Shown here in pieces: positions 32,068 through 40,208 of a stretch of DNA of 64,000 bases. Position 1 is the first letter of the stretch, and every line of letters begins with the position of its first letter. Below the pieces are notes generated by a model that was given only the letters and a program-made list of their open reading frames with translations, had not been told where the DNA came from and made no database searches. The DNA comes from VRUE01 sp040508545 (lineage in GTDB: Bacteria > Actinomycetota > Thermoleophilia > Solirubrobacterales > 70-9): positions 3,914 through 67,913 of the forward strand of contig JBEVMR010000098.1 of assembly GCA_040508545.1 (NCBI GenBank), given 5' to 3'. The position numbers and the translations under genes were made by a program.

Positions 32068-34251
32068 TTAGAGCAGCTCTACGAGGCGTCGTGCGGCGCG
32101 GGCGGCGCCGTCGACCTCGACATCTCGGTATTCGACGTCACGGCCGATCTCTTCGGCGATCGCCGCCGCGATCCGCTCTGGCGGGGAGTCATCGAAATCC
32201 ATGCGACGACCAGCTCCGTAGCGTTCGAGCCGATGGCGAACGTGGAAGTTCTGCTCGAAGTGGTGGCGCAGCGGGAAGTAGAGGAACGGCCGCTTCTGCG
32301 CGGTTAGCTCCATCGCCGTCGTGAGCCCGCCCTGGACGACTGCCAGGTCGCAGGCCGCCAGGTGGCGGTAGAGGTTGTGCACATAGGGGACAACCTCGAG
32401 ACCGGAATGCGAGGGAAGCGAGGCCGGGTCGATTCGCGGCCCCGCGACGACGATCATGCGCAGGTCGGGGACCCTCTCCTTGGCCGCAGGAAAGGAGGTG
32501 ATCACTCGTCGCAGCAGGTCCGCCCCGACGCCCGAGCCGCCGACGGTGACGATGCAGACCCGCTCGTCGTCGCCGTAACCCAGCTCGGAGCGCAGCCTGG
32601 TGCGATCGCCAAGGTCAGCAGGGTCGAAGCCGGTCACATAGCCGGTGAAGTCGAAGTGGCGCTCGGTCCAGTCGCGGATCGCCGGCAGCTGTGGTCCGAG
32701 TCGCTCGGGGACGATGTCGTCGGGGTTGCCCACGAACAACGCCATGTCACGAACCTCGGGGTGCTCGGCGACGTGGTCGACCATGTCGGCGTTGTAGTCA
32801 GCGGTCAGGAAGCCTTCGCGCTCATTCCTCTCGTCCATCGGCAGGAAGCCGACGAAGTCGGTCAGCCACGCGAACGGGACCCGCTTCTCACCTGGGTTCT
32901 CATGCAGGTAGTAGTCGAGCTCCCAGGCCTCGTCTCCGATCCAAAGGTCGTAACGCTCGTCGCGCACGACATCGTGGAAGAGCATGAAGTTGGCGGCGAG
33001 GATCTCGTCCATGCGGCGCAGCGCCTGGAAGCAGTGCAGGTCGTGCTCGGCGGACTCCGACTCGATGTGCCGGGACTCGTTGGCCAGATGAGCGCTGGCG
33101 GGATGGATCTGCTCCCCCTCCGCCTCCAGCACCCTGGTGACCGGGTCCTGAGCGAGCCAGTCGATCCGCAGGTCGGGATTGAGGCGGCGCATCTCACGGG
33201 CGATCGCGATGTCGCGCTGCGCGTGGCCGAGCCCGATCGGCGAGGAGATGTAGAGGGCCCGCGGACGCCCGTCAGGGCGGTAGACATTGTCGTCGCGGCG
33301 CTTGCGCTTGTGCCTGAATGCCTTTTCGGAGAAGTCGCGCAGCGCCAGGTTGACCCGGACCGGCTTGCGCCCGTGCGGGAAGTGGCCGGCGCCTTTGACC
33401 ACCTCGAGCTCGGCGCCGGCGAGCCGGGCCAGAGCCCGACCGTCCCGCAGAGGAGTGATCTTGTCCCGGTCGCCGTGGATCACGAGCACCGGGCATTGGA
33501 CTCCTCGCGCAAGCTCACGAAGCGTGCGGCGGTCGCTGTGTATGGGCGTTTCGATCGTGGCAATCAGCGTCTCGGGGTCGGTGTCCAGAGCCCATCCCAC
33601 CCCGTCCTCGATGCCCTTGGTCGAGTGCGGCTCGGGCAGGCATCGTGAGAGGAACCAGTCCGCGAACTCCGGGTAGGCCTGGCGCCAGTGGTTTGCATTC
33701 ATCCGCCCCCACCAGCGGTAGGCCGGCATCGGCATCCGGAAGATCGCTGGGGTCCAGCGGTGGAGCAGGAACGAGTACTGCGACGGCGTGTACGGGAACA
33801 TCGGGCCGATGAAGGCAGCGCCCGCGACGCGTTCGGGGGCGAGCCGTGCCATCTCCAGCTGGTATTGGGCGCCGCGCGACCAGCTCGCCATGACCGCGCG
33901 CTCCGTGCCGGTCGCGTCCATCACGGCAAGGCAGTCGCGGGCGAACTCGGCGGCCTCGTAGCGGCGCGGGTCGCGGCACCGGGAGGAACGGCCGTTGCCC
34001 AGCCCGTCCATGGTCAGCACGCGGAAGTGGCGGGCGAAGTAGGGGACCTGCATCTTCCAGAAGCGAGAATGGACGAGCGACCAGGTCGGAAGCAGGAAGA
34101 TGGTCTCCTCGCCCTCGCCGTAGACCTCGTAGAAGAGGTTCATCCCGTCGCGCTCTACGAAACCCTCGCTGTCCGGATAGCGGGCCCGGCTCTGCTCGCC
34201 CTCAGGGCCGGCCGACTCCGCGCTCGGCACGATGAGGGCGCCGGCCCTCAC
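32068..34251 (-). CDS. Alpha/beta hydrolase - glycosyltransferase fusion protein
   Basis: 727 aa from a GTG overlapping the TetR stop (GTGA). Residues ~30-305 are an alpha/beta hydrolase: FLLPTWSLVHSRFW, nucleophile elbow SWSRG (Ser125), VLVIHGDRDKITPL (Asp) and KGAGHFPHG (His290). After a basic linker (KRKRRDD) residues ~329-727 are a GT-B glycosyltransferase: ALYISSPIGLGHAQRDIA at the start, VTVGGSGVGADLL, and the nucleotide-sugar site VQGGLTTAMELTAQKRPFLYFPL with HHFEQNFHV. One polypeptide could both hydrolyse and glycosylate related small molecules (for example an ester or lactone). Co-translated with its TetR regulator on the tRNA-Lys island. Confidence 0.85.
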   Translation of the reverse strand: MRAGALIVPSAESAGPEGEQSRARYPDSEGFVERDGMNLFYEVYGEGEETIFLLPTWSLVHSRFWKMQVPYFARHFRVLTMDGLGNGRSSRCRDPRRYEAAEFARDCLAVMDATGTERAVMASWSRGAQYQLEMARLAPERVAGAAFIGPMFPYTPSQYSFLLHRWTPAIFRMPMPAYRWWGRMNANHWRQAYPEFADWFLSRCLPEPHSTKGIEDGVGWALDTDPETLIATIETPIHSDRRTLRELARGVQCPVLVIHGDRDKITPLRDGRALARLAGAELEVVKGAGHFPHGRKPVRVNLALRDFSEKAFRHKRKRRDDNVYRPDGRPRALYISSPIGLGHAQRDIAIAREMRRLNPDLRIDWLAQDPVTRVLEAEGEQIHPASAHLANESRHIESESAEHDLHCFQALRRMDEILAANFMLFHDVVRDERYDLWIGDEAWELDYYLHENPGEKRVPFAWLTDFVGFLPMDERNEREGFLTADYNADMVDHVAEHPEVRDMALFVGNPDDIVPERLGPQLPAIRDWTERHFDFTGYVTGFDPADLGDRTRLRSELGYGDDERVCIVTVGGSGVGADLLRRVITSFPAAKERVPDLRMIVVAGPRIDPASLPSHSGLEVVPYVHNLYRHLAACDLAVVQGGLTTAMELTAQKRPFLYFPLRHHFEQNFHVRHRLERYGAGRRMDFDDSPPERIAAAIAEEIGRDVEYRDVEVDGAARAARRLVELL

Positions 34252-34880
34252 TTCTTCCCCTCCTCGAGTGAGGTAAGCCAGTTGTCGATCGAGGCGAGTA
34301 ACTCGGCGTGGCCGCGGTCGAAGCCGAGCAGGCGCTCGTACAGCAGGCCCTTGTTGAACTGCATCACCAGCGCCGCCCAGGACTCCGCCGAGAAGCGGAC
34401 GGGGTCGAGGCCGTACTCCTCGATTGCCTCCGCCAGGGCATCGCGAAGCAATAAGCGCCATTTCTCGCTGACACCGTTCAGCCGCTCGCGCAGCTCGGGC
34501 TTGTGCCAGGCGAGCGCCTCCAGCTCCGCCCAGACCTTTGGGTAACCCGACGCCAGGTCCTCCTCGATGTAGGCGACGGCGGTGCGCCACTTCTCGGCGA
34601 ACGGCGCCGCCGTCGCGTACATCGCCCGCTGGCGCTCGAGAACACGGCCGGTGAATCGCTCCAGGGTCTGCAGCAGCAGCTCGTCGACCGAGCCGAAGTA
34701 GTAGTGAACGAGGCCGTGGTTCTGCCCGGCCTCCCGGGCCAGCTGTCGGGTCGAGATCCCCGCCGCTCCCTCTCTGACCAAGAGCCGCTCCGCGGCGTCG
34801 AGAAACGCCGCGACGTTGACCTGCCTGATCGAGCGGTCGCCCGCAACTCCACTCTCTTCTGGGGCAAGCTTGTTAGTCAT
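34248..34880 (-). CDS. TetR-family transcriptional regulator
   Basis: 210 aa. The N-terminal helix-turn-helix AFLDAAERLLVREGAAGISTRQLAREAGQNHGLVHYYFGS (cited by ends AFLDAAERLL and LVHYYFGS) is typical; the effector domain is all-helical. The start codon at 34880 overlaps a perfect 7+7 palindrome (34873-34888), pointing to autorepression. It is the first gene of a two-gene unit whose second member, the hydrolase-glycosyltransferase, overlaps it by 4 nt, so that fusion is the probable regulated function. The ligand is unknown. Confidence 0.9.
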   Translation of the reverse strand: MTNKLAPEESGVAGDRSIRQVNVAAFLDAAERLLVREGAAGISTRQLAREAGQNHGLVHYYFGSVDELLLQTLERFTGRVLERQRAMYATAAPFAEKWRTAVAYIEEDLASGYPKVWAELEALAWHKPELRERLNGVSEKWRLLLRDALAEAIEEYGLDPVRFSAESWAALVMQFNKGLLYERLLGFDRGHAELLASIDNWLTSLEEGKK

Positions 34881-34888
34881 TTGACTAA
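34873..34888. promoter_or_regulatory. Palindromic operator over TetR start
   Basis: TTAGTCA and TGACTAA flank TT and overlap the TetR ATG. A second partial half-site (TTGACT/AGTCAAG) follows. The position fits autoregulation by the TetR protein. Confidence 0.6.
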
Positions 34889-35117
34889 GTCAAGTATCTA
34901 AGCATCTCGTGGCAGGACTTGTCAAGCCTGCTCGATTCGCTGATCTGGGCCAAGCGCCTGCGCGCAGATTGCGGCGCAGAGGTCGGACCGACCATGAGCA
35001 GGAGAGGCGAGTGCCGCAGGAGCGCGGCGAGGGGGCATCCGTCGCATCTCCTGCGACGACACGAATCGCACCGCGCGAAACTTTGGCTGGCGTCGCCAAG
35101 CCGTCTCCCTATGCTGC

Positions 35118-36560
35118 CTAGCGGTGCGCCGGGCCGACCTGCACGTCGAATCGCTCGCCAAGCGTGTCCAGCGTCTTGCGGTAGCGGGAAGAGTCCCAGG
35201 GTTGGGTTGCGAGGAGCGCGGTGGCTCCGGCCATTCGCCGGGCCCTTGGGTACCAGCGGTCGAAGTCCAGGCCGCAGTCGATCATGACCTTGGGCGGCAG
35301 CGCGCGGGCGATGCGGCCGAGGTTGTACATCGACAGCGTGATCGAGGCCCAGATGATCGCGGACCGCGATTTCGTCGCGAGGTCCTCGAGGTCGAGCTCG
35401 TACAGTCGCGCGGCGCGGAGCTTGTCGCGGAACATGAGGTGCGTCAGGTGGTAACCGGCAAACGACGTGAAGGGCCCCGTGACGCTCGAGCGCAGCTGGA
35501 TCGACAGCACGTTGCCCGTGTCCGAGACGAAGGGCTCGTATGGACGTCGTGGCTGGGCGAGGTAGCCGGTGCAGCTCACGATCCAGCTGTCGGCGGGGAT
35601 CGCCAGCGATCGGCCGTCGCGAAGGGCGATCGCAGGCCCGTCGGTCGTGTCGAGCACGTCATCGAGGTGTCCGGGCTCGATGCGTTGCATCCCTGCCCGC
35701 ACGTCGGCGCACTCGGCGTCGGACAGGTAGGCGCTGAAGAAGTTGGCCGGCTCGGCCGACGGGCTGATGCCGTAGGTGTCGGCGAACCATGCGGCGACGT
35801 CTTGCTCGTTGGTGCCATCGAAGCGGAGAGCGACCTGGCGCAGCATCGCGTTGATGCGGGTACCGCCGTACCAGCGTCTCGGGCCGGTCGGGAAGAACGT
35901 CTCGCGACGGCTGAACATCGTGCCCGAGCCGGCCACCATGTTCAGCTCGCGCCCAGGGCATTCCCGGCGCAGCATCAGGGCGACGTCCATGGCGGTCTTG
36001 CCGCTGCCGATGATCCAGACCGGGCTGCTGTCCTCAGGTCGCTCGGCGATCAGGCCCGACAGTGCCTCTGGAGTGGTCGAGCGAACGGCGGCGCTCGAGA
36101 GCGACAGCGGTGAGCTGGGCAGGACGTCGTTGCCGTACGCCTTGATCAACCGCTTGGCGGTCAGGGTCTCATTCCGACCGTCCGGGCCCCGCACGGTTAC
36201 CGTTACGGTGCCGCCAGCCTCGGCGTGCTCGATGTACTCCCAGCCGAAACGCTCGTCGAGATCCACTTTCGTGCGCACCACGTCGACGCAGTAGCGCAGG
36301 TGGTCGAGCACCTCGTCGCGGGTCGCCAGGTGGCTGGCCGGCTTGTCCAGCTGCCAGGCGATGTTGCCGGCGGTGAAGATCGGGTGGGGTTGGTGCAGCC
36401 GGACGAAGTCGTAGGTGTCCACCCACATCCCTCCGGCGCGGGGGCGGCTGTCGACGAGGACGACCCGGTCGCGCGGGGAGAGGTAGCGGCTGGCGACAGC
36501 CAGCGCATTGAGCCCGGTGATGCCTCCGCCGATGATGATCAGCTCGTTGGTCTCTTCCAC
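35118..36560 (-). CDS. Flavin-dependent monooxygenase-like NAD(P)/FAD oxidoreductase
   Basis: 480 aa from a GTG at 36560 preceded by GGGGAGGAC. The FAD motif LIIIGGGITGLNALA, the linker region RPRAGGMWVDTYDFVRLHQPHP (cited by its ends), and the NAD(P) motif VWIIGSGKTAMDVALML place it among class B (Baeyer-Villiger/FMO-like) flavoproteins; the strict FxGxxxHxxxW fingerprint is not evident, so the reaction is uncertain. Residues VSCTGYLAQPRRPYEPF form the C-terminal FAD/NADP contact. It is divergent from the HxlR regulator gene (92-nt gap), which probably controls it. A soluble enzyme for small-molecule oxidation is the reasonable inference. Confidence 0.82.
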   Translation of the reverse strand: MEETNELIIIGGGITGLNALAVASRYLSPRDRVVLVDSRPRAGGMWVDTYDFVRLHQPHPIFTAGNIAWQLDKPASHLATRDEVLDHLRYCVDVVRTKVDLDERFGWEYIEHAEAGGTVTVTVRGPDGRNETLTAKRLIKAYGNDVLPSSPLSLSSAAVRSTTPEALSGLIAERPEDSSPVWIIGSGKTAMDVALMLRRECPGRELNMVAGSGTMFSRRETFFPTGPRRWYGGTRINAMLRQVALRFDGTNEQDVAAWFADTYGISPSAEPANFFSAYLSDAECADVRAGMQRIEPGHLDDVLDTTDGPAIALRDGRSLAIPADSWIVSCTGYLAQPRRPYEPFVSDTGNVLSIQLRSSVTGPFTSFAGYHLTHLMFRDKLRAARLYELDLEDLATKSRSAIIWASITLSMYNLGRIARALPPKVMIDCGLDFDRWYPRARRMAGATALLATQPWDSSRYRKTLDTLGERFDVQVGPAHR

Positions 36561-36651
36561 GATGTCCTCCCCGATCCGCGACGATCCGAGCCCTCGCAAC
36601 GCTAACATAAGAAAAGAAAGTAGCGGCATAACTTTATGAAGGAGGGGTTTG

Positions 36652-37353
36652 GTGACGGAGCGCTCGTACGGCCAGTACTGCGGTCTTGCCGGCGCGCTTG
36701 ACCTCGTCGGCGAGCGCTGGACTCTGTTGATCGTCCGCGAGCTGATGTCGGGACCGAAGCGCTACACCGATCTCGCCGACGGCCTGCCGGGTATCGGCAC
36801 GAGCCTGCTGGCCAAGCGGCTGGCGAAACTCGAGAACGGCGAAGTGATCGAACGACGGCTGCTTCCCCCACCGACCGCCGCAACGGTGTACGACCTCGCG
36901 CCCGCCGGCCACGAACTGGCCGCAGCCCTGGGCCCGCTCATCACGTGGGGCCTGCGCCACGCCGTTCCAGAGGCCCCAGGGAACCGCCAGTACAGCGCGA
37001 CCTGGTGCGTCTTGCCCTTCACCCAGCCCGCCGACCCGCTGGCGCTCGCAGGCATCGAGGCGACCTACGAGTTCCGCATCCGCGACACCTCAGCGCTCCT
37101 GCGCGTACACGACGGACATGCCGAACTGCTCTCCCCGGGAACAGCCACACCGGACACCATGATCTCGATGGACCCCGCGACCGTCGCGGCCCTCGGCGCC
37201 GGCCGCCGCACGATCAGTGAGGCCGCGGCCGATGGCGCGATCACCGTCGACGGCGACCTCAACGCAGCCGCCGCACTCTTTGCTGCTTTCGAGAGCAGCG
37301 GCGCTTTGGGTGAGTCTACGACCACGCCGCAAGGTGCATCACTCGCGGGGTAG
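36652..37353 (+). CDS. HxlR-family transcriptional regulator with C-terminal SCP2-like domain
   Basis: 233 aa from a GTG at 36652 (GGAGGGG site upstream; an adjacent TTG would add one residue). Residues 1-100 are an HxlR winged helix: YCGLAGALDLVGERWTLLIVRELM (cited by ends YCGLAGALDL and LLIVRELM), GPKRYTDLADGLPGIGTSLLAKRL. Residues ~105-225 resemble the sterol-carrier-like domain attached to many actinobacterial HxlR proteins (MISMDPATVAALGAGRRTISEA, DGDLNAAAALFAAF). This suggests response to a hydrophobic ligand. Divergently transcribed from the flavin monooxygenase, its likely target. Confidence 0.88.
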   Translation: MTERSYGQYCGLAGALDLVGERWTLLIVRELMSGPKRYTDLADGLPGIGTSLLAKRLAKLENGEVIERRLLPPPTAATVYDLAPAGHELAAALGPLITWGLRHAVPEAPGNRQYSATWCVLPFTQPADPLALAGIEATYEFRIRDTSALLRVHDGHAELLSPGTATPDTMISMDPATVAALGAGRRTISEAAADGAITVDGDLNAAAALFAAFESSGALGESTTTPQGASLAG

Positions 37354-37389
37354 CCTTCTCATCGTCGTATTTCTTGTCAGAGGAGATTG

Positions 37390-37953
37390 GTGCCGGACGA
37401 GTCATTCAGCTCACGCGCACGGTTGTTGGCCGATGTCGCCGACAACCTTGACCACCCACTGAGCATTCCGTGGCTTCGCGAGTTTCTCGCTCAGCGCGTG
37501 CCGGTCGCCCTCCTCCACGGCATATGGGGACACATTCGATGGCGCCGGTCACTTGGAAGGCCCGCGGGATCGCTCGCGAGCGGCTTCGCGGTGGAGCAGT
37601 CGATGCAGGAGACGGTTATTGACTACGAGAATCCCGCAGGGTTCACCACCTTCACGACGACCGAACCGCTGATTGTTTGGGACGGGCCAAATGACGGCGA
37701 GTATTACCGCGTGACGTTCAGTTCCGTCAACGTCTTACAAGGTGAGGTGACGACACTGAGGGCGCGGTTTGCCCCAACGCGGTGGGAGGACGCCAGCCAA
37801 TCGGGGGGCCTTTGGCGCATCGATCCGAGTCATGCTGTGCTCGACATATCGAGTGGCAACACGTTTTTCCTCCTCCCGGAAATGGAGGTCAAGCGCGATC
37901 GTATACCGCTGGGGCAGCTTCACTTCGTACCGCCAGCCGTGCTTGGTCCATAA
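37390..37953 (+). CDS. Hypothetical protein at the right end of the tRNA-Lys island
   Basis: 187 aa from a GTG (37390) after AGGAGATTG; a TTG three bases earlier is an alternative. No signal peptide or catalytic motif is seen. The central portion FTTFTTTEPLIVWDGPNDGEYYRVTFSSV is beta-rich and the C terminus contains FLLPEMEVKRDRIPLGQLHFVPP (both cited as regions around residues 75-105 and 160-182). I do not recognise the family. It is 36 nt downstream of the HxlR gene on the same strand, and the local G+C is lower than the core genome. Confidence 0.5.
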   Translation: MPDESFSSRARLLADVADNLDHPLSIPWLREFLAQRVPVALLHGIWGHIRWRRSLGRPAGSLASGFAVEQSMQETVIDYENPAGFTTFTTTEPLIVWDGPNDGEYYRVTFSSVNVLQGEVTTLRARFAPTRWEDASQSGGLWRIDPSHAVLDISSGNTFFLLPEMEVKRDRIPLGQLHFVPPAVLGP

Positions 37954-38041
37954 GTATGAGGGGAAAGCGGGCGAGGCTAGTTGGCTCTTGCCAGGATTGA
38001 TCGTAGTCAAGGCTTCCGCATCTTCAGAGTCCGATGGTCCA

Positions 38042-38060
38042 GCTCCGATTGGAGCCTTTT
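38042..38060 (+). terminator. Short hairpin followed by T run
   Basis: GCTCC and GGAGC pair around GATT and are followed by CTTTT, downstream of the hypothetical gene ending at 37953. It is a weak but recognisable intrinsic terminator. Confidence 0.5.
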
Positions 38061-38125
38061 ACCGAGGGAGCTTGATGGTCACGCTGGCTGAGCTCACAAG
38101 GAAGCAGGCTATGGGCGATAGGACC

Positions 38126-38168
38126 CCTTTTAAGCCGCGCGGCGCGGGTTCGAATCCCGTCGGGGGCA
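38126..38168 (+). repeat. 43-nt direct repeat of the tRNA-Lys 3' end (right attachment site)
   Basis: Identical to 29870-29912 except for one base (T at 38160 instead of C). It spans the anticodon loop to the discriminator base of tRNA-Lys(TTT). The tRNA remains intact on the left, so this copy is the far attachment site created by integration of the ~8.26-kb segment. It lies one base before the TTG preceding the kinase gene. Confidence 0.9.
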
Positions 38169-38174
38169 TTGACC

Positions 38175-38717
38175 GTGCCGAGTGATCCGCCTGTCCTGAT
38201 CATCACCGGGCCGCCCGGGGCCGGGAAGACCACGACGGCCGCCGCGCTTGCTGCCCGCTTCCCTCGCGCGGTCCACCTCGAATCCGACCGGTTCTTCGAG
38301 TTCATCCACTCCGACTACGTGGAGCCGTGGAAGCCGGAGTCCGCCGAGCAGAACCAGGTCGTGATGCGGATCGTCGCCGAGGCGGCCGCGGGCTATGCGG
38401 CGGCTGGCTACTTCACCGTCATCGATGGGATCGTTATCCCCGGTTGGTTCCTCGAGCCGGTGCGCGACGCCCTGCGCGAGGCAGGGCACGACGTCGCGCT
38501 GGCCGTGCTGCGCGCACCCATGGCGATATGCGTCGAGCGCGTGCAGGAGCGCGAAGGGGGGCCGAGCGTCGACGCGGCCGCCTTGGAGCAGCTCTGGCGA
38601 AGCTTCGACGGCATCGGCGAGCTCGAGGCGAACGTGCTCGAGCTGGATCGGGAGAGCAGCGACCAGATCAGCGAGATGCTCGCTCGCCGCCTCGACGAAG
38701 GCCTGCTGCGGATATGA
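38175..38717 (+). CDS. P-loop kinase-like protein (AAA_33 / zeta-toxin-like fold)
   Basis: 180 aa from GTG at 38175 (VPSDPPVLIITG). The Walker A GPPGAGKTT is at the N terminus. HLESDRFFEF supplies the Walker-B-like/substrate Asp, and DGIVIPGWFLEP and VLRAPMAICVERVQEREGG (a lid-like arginine segment) match small-molecule kinases such as chloramphenicol phosphotransferase-like and gluconate-kinase-like proteins. No antitoxin gene is adjacent, so a toxin role is unlikely; the substrate is unknown. Its stop overlaps the LOG-family ATG by 4 nt. The gene directly follows the island's right attachment site. Confidence 0.8.
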   Translation: MPSDPPVLIITGPPGAGKTTTAAALAARFPRAVHLESDRFFEFIHSDYVEPWKPESAEQNQVVMRIVAEAAAGYAAAGYFTVIDGIVIPGWFLEPVRDALREAGHDVALAVLRAPMAICVERVQEREGGPSVDAAALEQLWRSFDGIGELEANVLELDRESSDQISEMLARRLDEGLLRI

Positions 38718-39397
38718 GCCCCTCCGCTGACAAACGATTGCTCCAGGTTCCCTGCGACGTCGAGGCCGAAGACGAGCGCCGCCTCGACCGGATCCGGGCC
38801 GAGGCCGACGCCGGCTTCGACGCCATGCGCGACGTCGACGACGGCGTCTCGGTCTTCGGCTCGGCCCGAATCGGCGAGGGCCACCGCTGGTACGAGCTCT
38901 GTCGCGAGACCGGCGCCTGTCTGGCTCGCCACGGCTTCACCGTCATCACCGGTGGCGGGCCGGGGCTGATGGAGGCGGCGAACCGCGGCGCCGCCGAGGC
39001 CGGCGGCCTCTCGGTCGGCCTCAACATCGAGCTGCCGCACGAGCAGCACGTCAACCCATACGTCAACCGCAGCCTCCAGTTCCACTACTTCTTCGCCCGC
39101 AAGCTGATGTTCGTCCGCTACGCCCGCGCCTTTGTCATCTTCCCCGGCGGCTTCGGCACGCTCGACGAGCTGTTCGAGAGCCTCACCCTGATCCAGACGC
39201 ACCGGGTCCAGCACTTCCCGACGATCCTCGTCGGGAGCGAGTTCTGGCAGCCGCTGCTCGGCTGGATCGACGTCCAGCTGGAGGACGAAGGCCTGATCTC
39301 CCCCGGCGACAAAGAGCTGCTGCTCATCGCCGAGACCCCGGAGGAAGTCTGCGATCACGTGCGTCGCGCCAGCGCGGCGCAGAAGCAGCTGAGCTGA
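38714..39397 (+). CDS. LOG-family protein (TIGR00730-type, nucleotide 5'-monophosphate phosphoribohydrolase-like)
   Basis: 227 aa. The Rossmann-like fold has FGSARIGEGHRWYE, TGGGPGLMEAANRGAAEAGG and PGGFGTLDELFESLTLIQT, the PGGxGTxxE signature of LOG/cytokinin-activating phosphoribohydrolases. These enzymes cleave N6-substituted or ordinary AMP to base plus ribose 5-phosphate. RKLMFVRYARAFVIFPGG is characteristic. A longer frame starting at 38327 overlaps the kinase gene and is rejected in favour of the ATG in ATGA. Proximity to purine genes is suggestive of nucleotide salvage, not proof. Confidence 0.9.
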   Translation: MSPSADKRLLQVPCDVEAEDERRLDRIRAEADAGFDAMRDVDDGVSVFGSARIGEGHRWYELCRETGACLARHGFTVITGGGPGLMEAANRGAAEAGGLSVGLNIELPHEQHVNPYVNRSLQFHYFFARKLMFVRYARAFVIFPGGFGTLDELFESLTLIQTHRVQHFPTILVGSEFWQPLLGWIDVQLEDEGLISPGDKELLLIAETPEEVCDHVRRASAAQKQLS

Positions 39398-39467
39398 ACC
39401 TCCAAGAGCCAGGCGGGCCTGGCGCCGTCCGTTCCCTTCCCTATGCTTTTGAAGCGTACTTGGCTCT

Positions 39468-39523
39468 CGGACGGCGAAAGAGCCCCTGGGCTCTGCCTAT
39501 GGCTAGCTGTCCGGGGGCCTTTT
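39468..39523 (+). terminator. Structured terminator region between convergent genes
   Basis: CGGACGGC (39468-39475) pairs with GCTGTCCG (39506-39513, one G-U), enclosing the perfect hairpin AGAGCC-CCTG-GGCTCT (39479-39494), and is followed by GGGGGCCTTTT. It lies after the LOG gene (ends 39397) and the convergent DUF3800 gene (ends 39546). Termination is the likely role; the nested fold is richer than a simple terminator. Confidence 0.55.
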
Positions 39524-39545
39524 GCTAAAGCGCTCGACGCCGCAC

Positions 39546-40199
39546 TCAGTAGTAGTGAGTCGAGCCGATCGACCAGACGTCGAACTCCGACTCGATCTTG
39601 TCCTGAATCAGGTCATAGGAACGACTGTCGTCTCTCTCCCACTTGCGCTGTATGGCCCAGACGCAATAGTCCGCGACCTGCAGGCACGGATCGCTTTCGG
39701 CGGGCCAGAACGCAACCCGATGGGATGCACACGGAGAGACCTGATCCACGACGTCGTCGACCGCCGTATGAAAGCTTCCACGCTTCTTCTTCGTGCCAAG
39801 GCGCGACGCGACGACGAATAGCCGGTCGTCAGGTCCCGCTATCAGCGGCGCAACGTGCTTGAAGTGCAGAAACCAAGCCATCTTGTACAGGGCGGATTCC
39901 TGGTGCAGATGGGGCTGCGCTTTTGACTTCTCGAGGATGGTCGCGTCGATCCGGAAGTTGCCTCGGGCGAGAATGTCGAACACCTCGTCGCGCACCGCTT
40001 GGGGGTCGTCCGTTGCGTGGAAGACCTTGTCGAGATGGGTTCCACGCCAGCCCATCTCGCGTCGTAGCTGCAAGAGTCGGTCTCCCACGTGGCAATCGTT
40101 CGCGGTGACGGTGCCGAGGATGAAATAGCGACTCGCCCCAGATTTCCGCGAGAAATCGAAATTGCCGGCCTCGTCCGAGAAGACGTAGCGGTCGGCCAT
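39546..40199 (-). CDS. DUF3800 domain protein (RNase-H-like fold)
   Basis: 217 aa. YVFSDEAGNFDF carries the conserved acidic pair of DUF3800; a C-terminal DPCLQVADYCVWA with the final Asp and the basic QRKWERDD segment complete the pattern. DUF3800 proteins have an RNase-H-like fold and are suspected nucleases; many sit in phage or defence regions. Here it follows purH by 9 nt on the same strand, so it seems to be the tail of the purN-purH operon, possibly by capture. Biochemical role unknown. Confidence 0.8.
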   Translation of the reverse strand: MADRYVFSDEAGNFDFSRKSGASRYFILGTVTANDCHVGDRLLQLRREMGWRGTHLDKVFHATDDPQAVRDEVFDILARGNFRIDATILEKSKAQPHLHQESALYKMAWFLHFKHVAPLIAGPDDRLFVVASRLGTKKKRGSFHTAVDDVVDQVSPCASHRVAFWPAESDPCLQVADYCVWAIQRKWERDDSRSYDLIQDKIESEFDVWSIGSTHYY

Positions 40200-40208
40200 G
40201 TCGACTGG

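Noticed and set aside
32068..34590. 840-codon start for the hydrolase-glycosyltransferase
   Set aside because: The first 113 codons lie over the TetR gene in another frame; the GTG in the GTGA overlap at 34251 is the natural start.
34889..35117. Short frames in the gap between TetR and the monooxygenase
   Set aside because: No ribosome site, family similarity or consistent codon bias; no gene supported.
29913..38125. Integrase or transposase gene in the islands
   Set aside because: No tyrosine or serine recombinase or DDE transposase motif was found; only attachment-site copies remain.
38175..38717. Zeta-toxin assignment for the P-loop kinase
   Set aside because: There is no epsilon-type antitoxin next to it and the gene runs into a LOG-family gene; a metabolite kinase-like fold is all that can be said.
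39468..39523. ZTP riboswitch because purH is nearby
   Set aside because: It lies downstream, not upstream, of purH and lacks the CCGCCTGGGC core; a terminator is the simpler reading.
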